Assembly: GCA_964469155.1 (NCBI GenBank)
Contig: CAYXXU010000096.1
Coordinates: forward strand, 1-13,327
DNA from: CAIWKO01 sp964469155
Lineage (GTDB): Bacteria > Bacteroidota > Bacteroidia > Bacteroidales > CAIWKO01
DNA: 13,327 nt
Direction of reading: 5' to 3'
The notes below the pieces were generated by a model. The model worked only from the letters and a program-made list of their open reading frames with translations. It was not told the origin of the DNA and did no database searches. Positions 7,222 through 13,327 of the stretch are shown here, piece after piece (within the stretch, counting starts at the first letter, position 1; every line of letters starts with the position of its first letter). A program made the translations under genes and the position numbers.

Positions 7222-7318
7222 GTGTTTTTTTAAGAAGCAGTAACTAAATTCAGTAAAATATATTGTATAAAAGGTGAGAAATATTTATAAAATAAGTTTT
7301 AGGTTTCGTTTTGTCAAA

Positions 7319-9193
7319 TCAGAAATCCATATATTGCTGAAATACGCATTGCAGGTAAGACTTGCCTTCGATGATCAGCTTTTCGCGCGTAATGGAGGAA
7401 GTAGAATCAACTTCCAGCAGTTTGTTTTCCTTCCAGTGGGCATCATAAACGTATCTTGCCCCGGGACGCACCCACCCCAATCCTTCTTCATAAGAATAAC
7501 AGGCAAATTCAGGGCAATATACGTTCAACAGGTTTTTGCTCCAGAAAAATGCAGTATCATTAATATGCAACTGATTGAGTAAAGTGGATGCCAGATCGAC
7601 TTGCGAACCTGTTTTGCCAATTTTCATTCCTTTATAATTGTCATTTATGGCATCGCCGCACATCATGAAAACGATCTTGTTGTATTCGGGAGAAGTCATC
7701 TCCCAATTACGGTAAGAACCATGGCTATGATCAGATATAAAAATAAACAGGGTGTTATGATACCAGGGTTGCTTTCGGGCATCAGCAAAGAATTTTCGGA
7801 AGCAAGCATCGGAATAATAAGCGGCATTCACATAATTTTTCTCGTATGCGGGCCATTTGTGCACTTCTTTCATGTTCATGTCGTAAGGAGAATGGGTGCT
7901 TACCGTAAAAATGCTGGAAAAGAAGGGTTGCTTCTGCTGGTTCAGTTCGGACAGGAAAAACGGAAAAGCATATTCATCATGAATGCCAAGCTTGCCGCGC
8001 GGCATGGAGGAAGGGAAATCTTTTTCGTCAACAATCTTATCGAAACCGTTCAGCATCAAATATCCTAAAATATTCCCATAGGTAAGGTCTCCCCCGAAAT
8101 AGTAGGAATTGTAATAGCCGTTTGCACCCAAAATACGCGACAAGGAAGGTAATTTACTGCATTTTTCAGGTTGCTCGGTAATGGTTGTATAGGGGTGCGA
8201 CGGAAACCCGCCGAAAATGGATGACATGCCCTGTTGCGAACGTCCACCGCTGGTATAAATATCGGTAAACAGGACACCCTCTTTTTCCAGTTGGTGAAAG
8301 AAAGGTGTTATGCCTTTTTCGCCTCCGAGGCTTTCGATCAGATCGGCCGACCATCCTTCCAGAATAAATACCACAATATTCGGCTTTTCGGTCTTCAGGA
8401 TACTGATAGTGCTGTCTTTTTTAATTTTATACAGGTCAGTAACCGTGCGTAAGGCAACGGCCGGATCGTAAAATCCGAAAGGGTTTTCATTCATTACCCC
8501 TGCATTCTCAATAATACTGTTTCCCAGATTCCAGCCGGAGTTCATTGCGGCCAGGTTGAGAATGTTATGCTGCGAGAAATAAGCCTGGCTCTGATTGATA
8601 GGGATCTGCTGCAATCCTCCCCTTGCGCCCAGGAATAATAAGGGAGGCATCAGCAGGAAAAAACCGATCGAAATCCAGATATTGCGGTTACCATATTTGA
8701 ATTTATAGAAGAAGAACCGGTTGTACATCAAAAAAACACCTCCTACCTGTATAATTATCATGAGGATGAGGACGATCAGTTGCCAGGTCGGCGCGGTACG
8801 GATTATCTCATCGGGATGCACCAGGTATAAAAGCGCCTTGTAATGCAATTTGGTTTTCCATTCGGAATACACTCCTATTTCAGCCGTTGTGATCACACAG
8901 AATAACGATATTGCAATAATAACGTAGGCTTTAAAAACAATGTCGAGCCATTTGGCCGGGAAAATGCTCTGTATAAAAATGAGAAGCACCGGAAGTACCA
9001 TCAGGTAGCAAGCCGTGGATATGTCGAGCGGCAATGCATGCCAGAAAACCGACAGGGTGGCAATAAGGTCGATGCCTTTTAGAAAGCTTATATTGAATAA
9101 CAGGTAAAGCAGACGGGTAAAGGCAAAAAGCAGCATCCAGAAAAAGATGTTCCTGAAAAATGCTGTTAATAAATACCTTATTTGAATGATCAT
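7319..9193 (-). CDS. LtaS-like membrane phosphotransferase/sulfatase-fold protein
   Basis: Alkaline-phosphatase-superfamily protein of the LTA synthase group, 624 residues. Five or so hydrophobic segments fill the N-terminal 190 residues and anchor a catalytic domain (about 270-560) outside the inner membrane. Probable metal and catalytic residues are E279 in VVFILEGWSA, S319 in SGGRSQQGM at the nucleophile position (Thr in LtaS), H434 in VSTHSPYD, and D488-H489 in FISDHSHG. Gram-negative bacteria lack lipoteichoic acid; relatives move phosphoglycerol or phosphoethanolamine onto lipids or glycans, so the acceptor here is unknown. An ATG at 9259 would add 22 residues but overlaps the divergent protease promoter; the ATG at 9193 gives a start at the first membrane segment and follows a -7 element, so I chose it. 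It precedes bamD by 109 bases on the same strand. Confidence 0.82.
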   Translation of the reverse strand: MIIQIRYLLTAFFRNIFFWMLLFAFTRLLYLLFNISFLKGIDLIATLSVFWHALPLDISTACYLMVLPVLLIFIQSIFPAKWLDIVFKAYVIIAISLFCVITTAEIGVYSEWKTKLHYKALLYLVHPDEIIRTAPTWQLIVLILMIIIQVGGVFLMYNRFFFYKFKYGNRNIWISIGFFLLMPPLLFLGARGGLQQIPINQSQAYFSQHNILNLAAMNSGWNLGNSIIENAGVMNENPFGFYDPAVALRTVTDLYKIKKDSTISILKTEKPNIVVFILEGWSADLIESLGGEKGITPFFHQLEKEGVLFTDIYTSGGRSQQGMSSIFGGFPSHPYTTITEQPEKCSKLPSLSRILGANGYYNSYYFGGDLTYGNILGYLMLNGFDKIVDEKDFPSSMPRGKLGIHDEYAFPFFLSELNQQKQPFFSSIFTVSTHSPYDMNMKEVHKWPAYEKNYVNAAYYSDACFRKFFADARKQPWYHNTLFIFISDHSHGSYRNWEMTSPEYNKIVFMMCGDAINDNYKGMKIGKTGSQVDLASTLLNQLHINDTAFFWSKNLLNVYCPEFACYSYEEGLGWVRPGARYVYDAHWKENKLLEVDSTSSITREKLIIEGKSYLQCVFQQYMDF

Positions 9194-9205
9194 TTTAAAT
9201 TTTCC

Positions 9206-9213
9206 CAAAATTA
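9206..9213 (-). promoter_or_regulatory. Putative -7 promoter element of the LtaS-like gene
   Basis: The minus strand reads TAATTTTG, a perfect TAnnTTTG, 12 bases before the chosen start codon. This supports the ATG at 9193 over the longer alternative at 9259, which would lie upstream of the promoter. No good -33 element is visible. Confidence 0.45.
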
Positions 9214-9236
9214 CAATACACTTTTTAAATGAAATG

Positions 9237-9266
9237 ATTGTGCTGTTAAAACTTTTCATAAATTTG
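9237..9266 (+). promoter_or_regulatory. Putative promoter of the M4 metalloprotease gene
   Basis: ATTG at 9237-9240 (partial -33 TTTG) and a perfect TAAATTTG -7 element at 9259-9266 are 18 bases apart, close to the Bacteroidota arrangement. A start about 7 bases downstream gives a leader of some 25 bases that includes a run of nine A (9274-9282) and no Shine-Dalgarno, as is common in this phylum. The promoter is back to back with that of the LtaS-like gene. Confidence 0.6.
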
Positions 9267-9296
9267 TTAACTCAAAAAAAAATCCAAAACCATTTT

Positions 9297-12200
9297 ATGA
9301 AAAAAACTTTTTTACCCTTTCTTTTAGCACTGGTAATGCTATTTGCGAATAGCTATGCCCAAAACTCCCTGAAAATTATTGATATTGCTCAGCAAAAAGG
9401 TCAGAAGGGATGGATACAATTCCTTCCGAATAAGAGCATTGCTCCGGAGCAGGTATTTACTGTTTATAAAGAAGCCTTTGGACTGACCGCCTCAGACCAG
9501 ATGAAACTGGTTCGCACCCAGACTGACCAAATCGGTTACTCGCACTTCAGATATCAGCAGTATTTCCAGGGAATCCCGGTGGAAGGCGCTGAATACCTTA
9601 TTCACAGCCAGGGCAACCGGGCGATGAGCGGCAACGGCCATATCATCACAGGGCTGAACCAAAGCAAAACCCCTGGCATATCGGCCCAATCGGCTATCAA
9701 CAAAGCTATCAGTTATACCCATGCCGATAAATATATGTGGGAAGATGCTGCCAGCGAAAAATGGATCAAATATGCCAAAAAGGATCCCTCGGCCACCTAT
9801 TATCCCAAAGCCACCCTGGTATTTGTCGACAAAAAGTATGGCGATAATCCATCAGGCTATGTGCTCGCCTGGAAGGTTGATGTGTACGCAGCATCGCCCC
9901 TTTCGTATAAAAATGTTTATGTGAACGCGGTATCGGGCGAAATTTTTTACACTGCTGACCTGATCAGGGAAAGCGATGTACAGGGAACTGCCCATACCAA
10001 ATACAGCGGCACGCAAACCATCACTACCGACTCAGTGTCAGTAGGAAATTACCGCTTAAGAGAGTCAGGACGTTGCGGCATCGAGACCTATAACCTGGCC
10101 ACTTCTACCAATTACGGAACAGCGGTGGATTTCACCGACACCGACAACGACTGGAACAATGTGAATGCTGCACAGGATGAAATAGCTACTGATGCCCATT
10201 TCGGAGCAGAAAAAACCTACGATTTTTATCTGACGAAATTTAACAGGCACAGTTATGATGATCTCAATTCACCTTTGTTCAGCTATGTGCATTATGATGT
10301 GAACTACGCCAATGCAAGCTGGGACGGCACCCGAATGACCTATGGCGACGGTGACGGCACCTCAAACGGTCCGCTGACTTCACTGGATGTATGCGGACAT
10401 GAAATTACCCATGGTGTTACCCAATATTCAGCGAACCTGATCTATCAGGACGAACCGGGCGGACTGAACGAAGCTTTTAGCGATATTTTCGGTGCTGCCA
10501 TCGAATTTTATGCAGCGCCTGCCACAGGCGACTGGTTTGTTGGCGAAGATTTCGACCTGACCGGGGGCCACGGTTTCCGCAATATGTCGAACCCTAATGA
10601 ATTTCAACAACCCGACACCTACCTGGGTACCTATTGGTATATTGGCGTGATGGACAATGGCGGGGTGCATACCAACAGCGGTGTGGCCAACTACTGGTAT
10701 TACCTGCTTTCGGAAGGCGGAAGCGGCACCAACGACTTGGGAAATGCTTTCACAGTGAGCGCCATCGGTATTGATAAGGCTACCGATATAGCTTATCGTG
10801 CCCTTACCGTTTACCTGATCAGCACTTCCAAGTATGCCGATGCCCGCGTGGCTACCTTGCAGGCAGCTATCGATCTGTACGGACCCTGCTCGGCCGAATA
10901 TATTGCCACGGCCAACGCATGGTATGCTGTGGGCCTTGGACAGGCAGTTTCCGACAACGATGTTTTTATCAGCGGTGTTTTATCGCCCGTAACCGATTGC
11001 GGATTGACCTCCGAAACGGTGAAGGTGCGCATGATCTACAACGGATGCAATACGCCCATCAATGCCGGCGAAAAGATCCTTTTCTTCTATAAAGCCGACG
11101 GCGGAGCCACAGTGGCCGACAGCCTGATTTTGGCAGCCAACCTGAACGGAGGCGATACTATCGATTTTACTTTTGCTGTTCCGGCCGATGTGCATGTGTT
11201 GGGCAATCACACCATTGACTGCTGGCTGAGTTATTCCAATGATACCGTTACGGGCAACGACATCTGCGCCATTTATACTTTCATGAATAAGCTCTACCAG
11301 AATTCGGATGTGGGGGTTAAAAAGATCATTTCGCCCGTCTCGGAATGCCATATGGGCAATATGGAAACTGTGACCATTCAGTTGGCTTTCTATGGTTGCG
11401 AATATCTTGCAGCCGGCGCCAAAATACCGGTTTCGTACAATATCAATTCCGGCACTCCGGTGAACGATACCGTTACCACTCCCTGGGATTTCTATCCCGA
11501 TTCGGTGCTTACCTTCTCATTTGCCACCCCCGCCAATCTTTCGGCTTCGGGCAATTATACCATCAATGCCACCACGCATTTCGATATCGACAGCCTGAAC
11601 ACCAACGATGCCCTGAACGGCTATATCGTTAAGAACCCGTTTGCACTGACCGATACCATAGTAAGGTTCGACGAAACCGGTACGGCTATCAATTATCTGG
11701 TCAACCTGGGACAATATGCGCATGCATTTCTGGCCACCATTGCCGGAAACCCGGGCAAAGGCATGAAAATGACCGGAGGCAATGTGTTTTCGTATATCAA
11801 CCAACTGGAGTTCCCCAACGGCTCGAATACCTGGCAGATTAACGATTTCCTTTCGGCCAAGATTACTTTTTGTGTGGACGCTACTTCGTGGACTACCGCC
11901 AATATGCGTTTTGACCTGAAACAGACTTTCGGCAAGACCGCCTACGAATTGTACCTGGGCGCCGGGCAGGATTTCTCCATTGCCAGCAACCTGCGCGTGC
12001 TGATAAACGGTAGCATGCAGCTTACCCCTACTTTTAACCCGACTACTGCCAGCTCCGATCCTTTCGTGACGCATTTCTATAACCTCGATGCCTATGCCGG
12101 AACCAAGTTTACGGTGACGTTCGAAACCCGCAATATCAGCTCGGATACCATCGTTTTTGTGATGGACAATGCATACCTCGATAACGTGAAATTTATGCAA

Positions 12201-12485
12201 CATTCGGATGTGGGTATTGCCCCGGTGAATATGAACGATTATATTCAGATGTATCCCAACCCCGTTACCGACCTGCTAACAGTGAATTTCTTCACCGATA
12301 AGGCTCAGAATATAAAACTGCACTTGCTCGACCTGCAAGGCAAAGTGATACAGCAACACCAGGAAAATGCCCTGAACGGACAGAACCAATTCGGCCTGGA
12401 TATGAATGCGCTGCCTGCCGGCATTTATTTTATCAGGATAGCGACCGAGATGGGAACGTATAATAATAAGATAGTGAAACAGTAG
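9297..12485 (+). CDS. Secreted M4 (thermolysin-family) metalloprotease with type IX sorting domain
   Basis: Zinc endopeptidase precursor, 1062 residues. Order: signal peptide (cleavage near A21); FTP propeptide with G-Y-S-H-F-R-Y-Q-Q-Y-F-Q-G-I-P-V at about 80-95; PepSY-like region to about 215; M4 catalytic domain with HEITH at 368-372 and third zinc ligand E392 in GGLNEAFSD, the same 24-residue spacing as thermolysin; M4 C-terminal domain with H458 in DNGGVHTNSG (thermolysin His231). Then come two related Cys-containing beta modules (from D555 and D671), a jelly-roll-like region (about 785-970), and a type A T9SS sorting domain beginning MYPNPVTDLL at 985 and ending near GIYFIRI. It should be exported by Sec, then secreted or anchored by T9SS. 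The start is set by the signal peptide; an in-frame upstream extension (from 9186) would bury it. The gene is visibly more GC-rich than its neighbours (57% in 10861-10920 against 38% in bamD bases 6661-6720). Confidence 0.95.
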   Translation: MKKTFLPFLLALVMLFANSYAQNSLKIIDIAQQKGQKGWIQFLPNKSIAPEQVFTVYKEAFGLTASDQMKLVRTQTDQIGYSHFRYQQYFQGIPVEGAEYLIHSQGNRAMSGNGHIITGLNQSKTPGISAQSAINKAISYTHADKYMWEDAASEKWIKYAKKDPSATYYPKATLVFVDKKYGDNPSGYVLAWKVDVYAASPLSYKNVYVNAVSGEIFYTADLIRESDVQGTAHTKYSGTQTITTDSVSVGNYRLRESGRCGIETYNLATSTNYGTAVDFTDTDNDWNNVNAAQDEIATDAHFGAEKTYDFYLTKFNRHSYDDLNSPLFSYVHYDVNYANASWDGTRMTYGDGDGTSNGPLTSLDVCGHEITHGVTQYSANLIYQDEPGGLNEAFSDIFGAAIEFYAAPATGDWFVGEDFDLTGGHGFRNMSNPNEFQQPDTYLGTYWYIGVMDNGGVHTNSGVANYWYYLLSEGGSGTNDLGNAFTVSAIGIDKATDIAYRALTVYLISTSKYADARVATLQAAIDLYGPCSAEYIATANAWYAVGLGQAVSDNDVFISGVLSPVTDCGLTSETVKVRMIYNGCNTPINAGEKILFFYKADGGATVADSLILAANLNGGDTIDFTFAVPADVHVLGNHTIDCWLSYSNDTVTGNDICAIYTFMNKLYQNSDVGVKKIISPVSECHMGNMETVTIQLAFYGCEYLAAGAKIPVSYNINSGTPVNDTVTTPWDFYPDSVLTFSFATPANLSASGNYTINATTHFDIDSLNTNDALNGYIVKNPFALTDTIVRFDETGTAINYLVNLGQYAHAFLATIAGNPGKGMKMTGGNVFSYINQLEFPNGSNTWQINDFLSAKITFCVDATSWTTANMRFDLKQTFGKTAYELYLGAGQDFSIASNLRVLINGSMQLTPTFNPTTASSDPFVTHFYNLDAYAGTKFTVTFETRNISSDTIVFVMDNAYLDNVKFMQHSDVGIAPVNMNDYIQMYPNPVTDLLTVNFFTDKAQNIKLHLLDLQGKVIQQHQENALNGQNQFGLDMNALPAGIYFIRIATEMGTYNNKIVKQ

Positions 12486-12487
12486 GA

Positions 12488-12550
12488 AGTTTGGAGTTCG
12501 GAGTTTGGAGTTTGGAGTTAGAAGACCAAAGACCGGAGACCGGAGAAGGA
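12488..12550. repeat. Tandem 7-base repeat, nine units, in the protease 3' untranslated region
   Basis: Starting 3 bases after the stop codon, nine in-phase heptamers each begin with AG. The first four are AGTTTGG or AGTTCGG, the fifth is AGTTAGA, the sixth to eighth are AGACCAA or AGACCGG, and the last is AGAAGGA, whose final bases enter the terminator stem. The unit changes from AGTTTGG to AGACCGG half way, as if two related repeats were joined. It contains no ORF. Confidence 0.8.
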
Positions 12551-12582
12551 GGCTGGCATTTTTTGCCGGCCTCCTTTTTTTT
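12548..12582 (+). terminator. Intrinsic terminator of the M4 protease gene
   Basis: GGAGGCTGGC (12548-12557) pairs with GCCGGCCTCC (12565-12574) to form a 10-base-pair, GC-rich stem with one G-T pair and a 7-base T-rich loop, followed by eight T (12575-12582). On the other strand no U-run follows, so it serves only the plus-strand protease gene and not the converging lipoprotein gene. Confidence 0.93.
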
Positions 12583-12596
12583 GGACTTGAAATTTA

Positions 12597-12632
12597 GAGT
12601 TTATTAAGTTTTTTGTGTTGATTGAGTTTATT
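12597..12632. repeat. Degenerate 9-base tandem repeat, four units
   Basis: Four consecutive nonamers at 12597, 12606, 12615 and 12624 follow the pattern GAGTTTATT; the first and last are identical, the two middle ones (AAGTTTTTT, GTGTTGATT) are diverged. The next bases (GAGGCGAGA) begin with the same GAG. It lies between the terminator and the 8-base array. Confidence 0.45.
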
Positions 12633-12663
12633 GAGGCGAGAGAAGGTGATGTGTTGGCATCCC

Positions 12664-12735
12664 AATTCCTTAATTCCTTAATTCCTTAATTCCTTAATTA
12701 CTCAATTACTCAATTACTCAATTACTCAATTACTT
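12664..12735. repeat. Tandem 8-base repeat, nine units of two types
   Basis: Four perfect copies of AATTCCTT (12664-12695) are followed without a break by four perfect copies of AATTACTC (12696-12727) and one AATTACTT (12728-12735). The array ends 5 bases before the stop codon of the converging lipoprotein gene. The two halves share AATT-x-C-T, so the array looks like one that expanded twice after a unit mutated. Perfect copies point to recent expansion. Confidence 0.9.
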
Positions 12736-12740
12736 CTTCC

Positions 12741-13148
12741 CTACTTGGGTCTGATATCGCTCCAAACGGATTCGAAGAAGTCGAGGACATTTTGGGGAGG
12801 CTTATTTTTGAGGTCGCCCCATTTTATTTCGAAGGTCTTGCCGTTGTCTTCGGTGCGGATGTATGATGTCATGTTGCCCGGGTGGGAGAAGTTGAGACTT
12901 CGGATGTTCAGTTGTTCGAATTTCTTAAATATAGCCACTATCTGCTCTTTTTTGAAGGTGAAGAACAATACGGGCGCCTGGCCGTTGCTGATGTTGTAGA
13001 CCTCGCCGTTGCTTTTTACGAGGTATTCGTCGTATTTGCCGGTAAACCCTCCCCCACGGCCTATGCTGAATGATTGAACGGGAGCGGCGGTTTTGCAGGA
13101 GGTGGCGAGCATGATGGCGGAGATTAGGAGGAAGGTTAGTTTTTTCAT
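12741..13148 (-). CDS. Small lipoprotein of unknown function
   Basis: A 135-residue protein with a lipoprotein signal peptide (KK, hydrophobic core, lipobox LATSC with C18 lipidated). No residue pattern at +2/+3 settles which membrane it enters. The mature part starts with a glycine-rich stretch (SIGRGGGFTGKYDEYLV), is predicted mostly beta by eye, and contains NFSHPGNMTSYI and the ending FFESVWSDIRPK. I recall similar short hypothetical lipoproteins with a G-G-G-F-T-G and P-G-N motif in Bacteroidota, but know no function. The start at 13148 is fixed by the signal peptide. It converges on the M4 protease gene and is flanked on both sides by short tandem repeats. No promoter match is seen close upstream, and no terminator downstream. 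Confidence 0.75.
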   Translation of the reverse strand: MKKLTFLLISAIMLATSCKTAAPVQSFSIGRGGGFTGKYDEYLVKSNGEVYNISNGQAPVLFFTFKKEQIVAIFKKFEQLNIRSLNFSHPGNMTSYIRTEDNGKTFEIKWGDLKNKPPQNVLDFFESVWSDIRPK

Positions 13149-13153
13149 TTTTA

Positions 13154-13185
13154 GAGGCTGTGAGGCTGTGAGACTATGAGGTGTT
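13154..13185. repeat. Short 8-base tandem repeat in the lipoprotein leader
   Basis: Two perfect copies of GAGGCTGT (13154-13169) are followed by two diverged in-phase copies, GAGACTAT and GAGGTGTT. The array begins 5 bases upstream of the lipoprotein start codon (minus strand), so it should lie in the transcribed leader and cover the place where a ribosome binds. Confidence 0.6.
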
Positions 13186-13209
13186 AGGTTGATGGTTCAA
13201 ATTTCGGTA

Positions 13210-13327
13210 TTTTTTCGCCACCAAAACACGAAAAAACCAAATTACACCAAAAGATATTACACGAAGTTACACTACATTAAGTCCACTAATAAATTACACA
13301 ATAACAAAATTATTCTTACCTTCGCCA
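13210..13327. other. A-rich upstream region with loosely repeated ACAC/ACCAAA words, cut by window end
   Basis: No ORF is seen here. From 13216 to 13275 words such as CCACCAAAACACGAAAAAACC and TTACACGAAGTTACAC recur at irregular spacing, as in degenerate repeats I have seen in other Bacteroidota intergenic DNA. A perfect minus-strand TAATTTTG lies at 13305-13312 and could be a -7 element for the lipoprotein gene with a long leader. On the plus strand TACCTTCG at 13317-13324 is one base from TAnnTTTG and could serve a gene beyond the window. Confidence 0.35.

Noticed and set aside
7601..8068. 155-residue plus-strand ORF inside the LtaS-like gene
   Set aside because: It is antisense to conserved catalytic-domain sequence (D488-H489 and H434 region) and has no independent support.
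9194..9296. Longer N-termini for the LtaS-like protein (from 9259) and the M4 protease (from 9186)
   Set aside because: Both would extend through the promoter elements, and the protease extension would bury a textbook signal peptide.
11517..12203. 228-residue minus-strand ORF inside the M4 protease
   Set aside because: It is antisense to a well-supported gene with strong codon bias, which keeps the opposite strand open; no family features seen.
12664..12735. CRISPR array
   Set aside because: Units are 8 bases with no spacers, and no cas genes are present.
1..13327. tRNA or rRNA genes
   Set aside because: No cloverleaf with a TTC-type arm, no CCA-adjacent acceptor stem and no rRNA-like conserved stretches were noticed in the intergenic DNA.

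Overview
The window reads as chromosomal DNA of a member of the Bacteroidota. The reasons are the gene set (Bacteroidota-type omega subunit, DUF4835/PorD-like protein, Bacteroidota-type FabI, an M4 protease with a C-terminal type IX secretion sorting domain), the lack of Shine-Dalgarno sequences, and several matches to the Bacteroidota -7 promoter element TAnnTTTG. Genus cannot be told from the sequence.

Layout. 1-1140: remnant of an IS110-family insertion sequence on the minus strand, with a transposase that stops where its second domain should begin, plus an upstream non-coding stretch with two hairpins. 1141-1286: short non-coding region with a decayed 7-base repeat. 1287-7209: a compact minus-strand block, read in the order bamD, rpoZ, coaBC, porD-like (DUF4835), recN, fabI. 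The first five genes are 1 to 11 bases apart or overlap by 4 bases and look like one operon. fabI follows after 79 bases with its own promoter-like element and a perfect inverted repeat. 7319-9193: a membrane-anchored LtaS-like phosphotransferase/sulfatase-fold protein, also on the minus strand. 9194-9296: a short divergent promoter region. 9297-12485 (+): a large secreted thermolysin-family (M4) metalloprotease followed by a strong intrinsic terminator. 12741-13148 (-): a small lipoprotein of unknown function.

How the genes fit together. Much of the window concerns the cell envelope: BamD (outer-membrane protein insertion), a probable type IX secretion accessory protein (PorD-like), a substrate of that secretion route (the M4 protease), an envelope phosphotransferase, and FabI (fatty acids for membrane lipids). 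RNA polymerase omega, CoA synthesis (CoaBC) and repair (RecN) are housekeeping passengers in the bamD operon.

The most unusual structure is not a gene. Non-coding DNA around 12488-13185 carries four separate short tandem arrays with unit lengths of 7, 9, 8 and 8 bases, all different in sequence, on both sides of the small lipoprotein gene. A fifth, decayed 7-base array lies downstream of fabI. No feature type I know explains them. I did not find a convincing new multi-gene system; the repeat arrays and the possible guide (bridge) RNA region of the IS110 remnant are the best leads.
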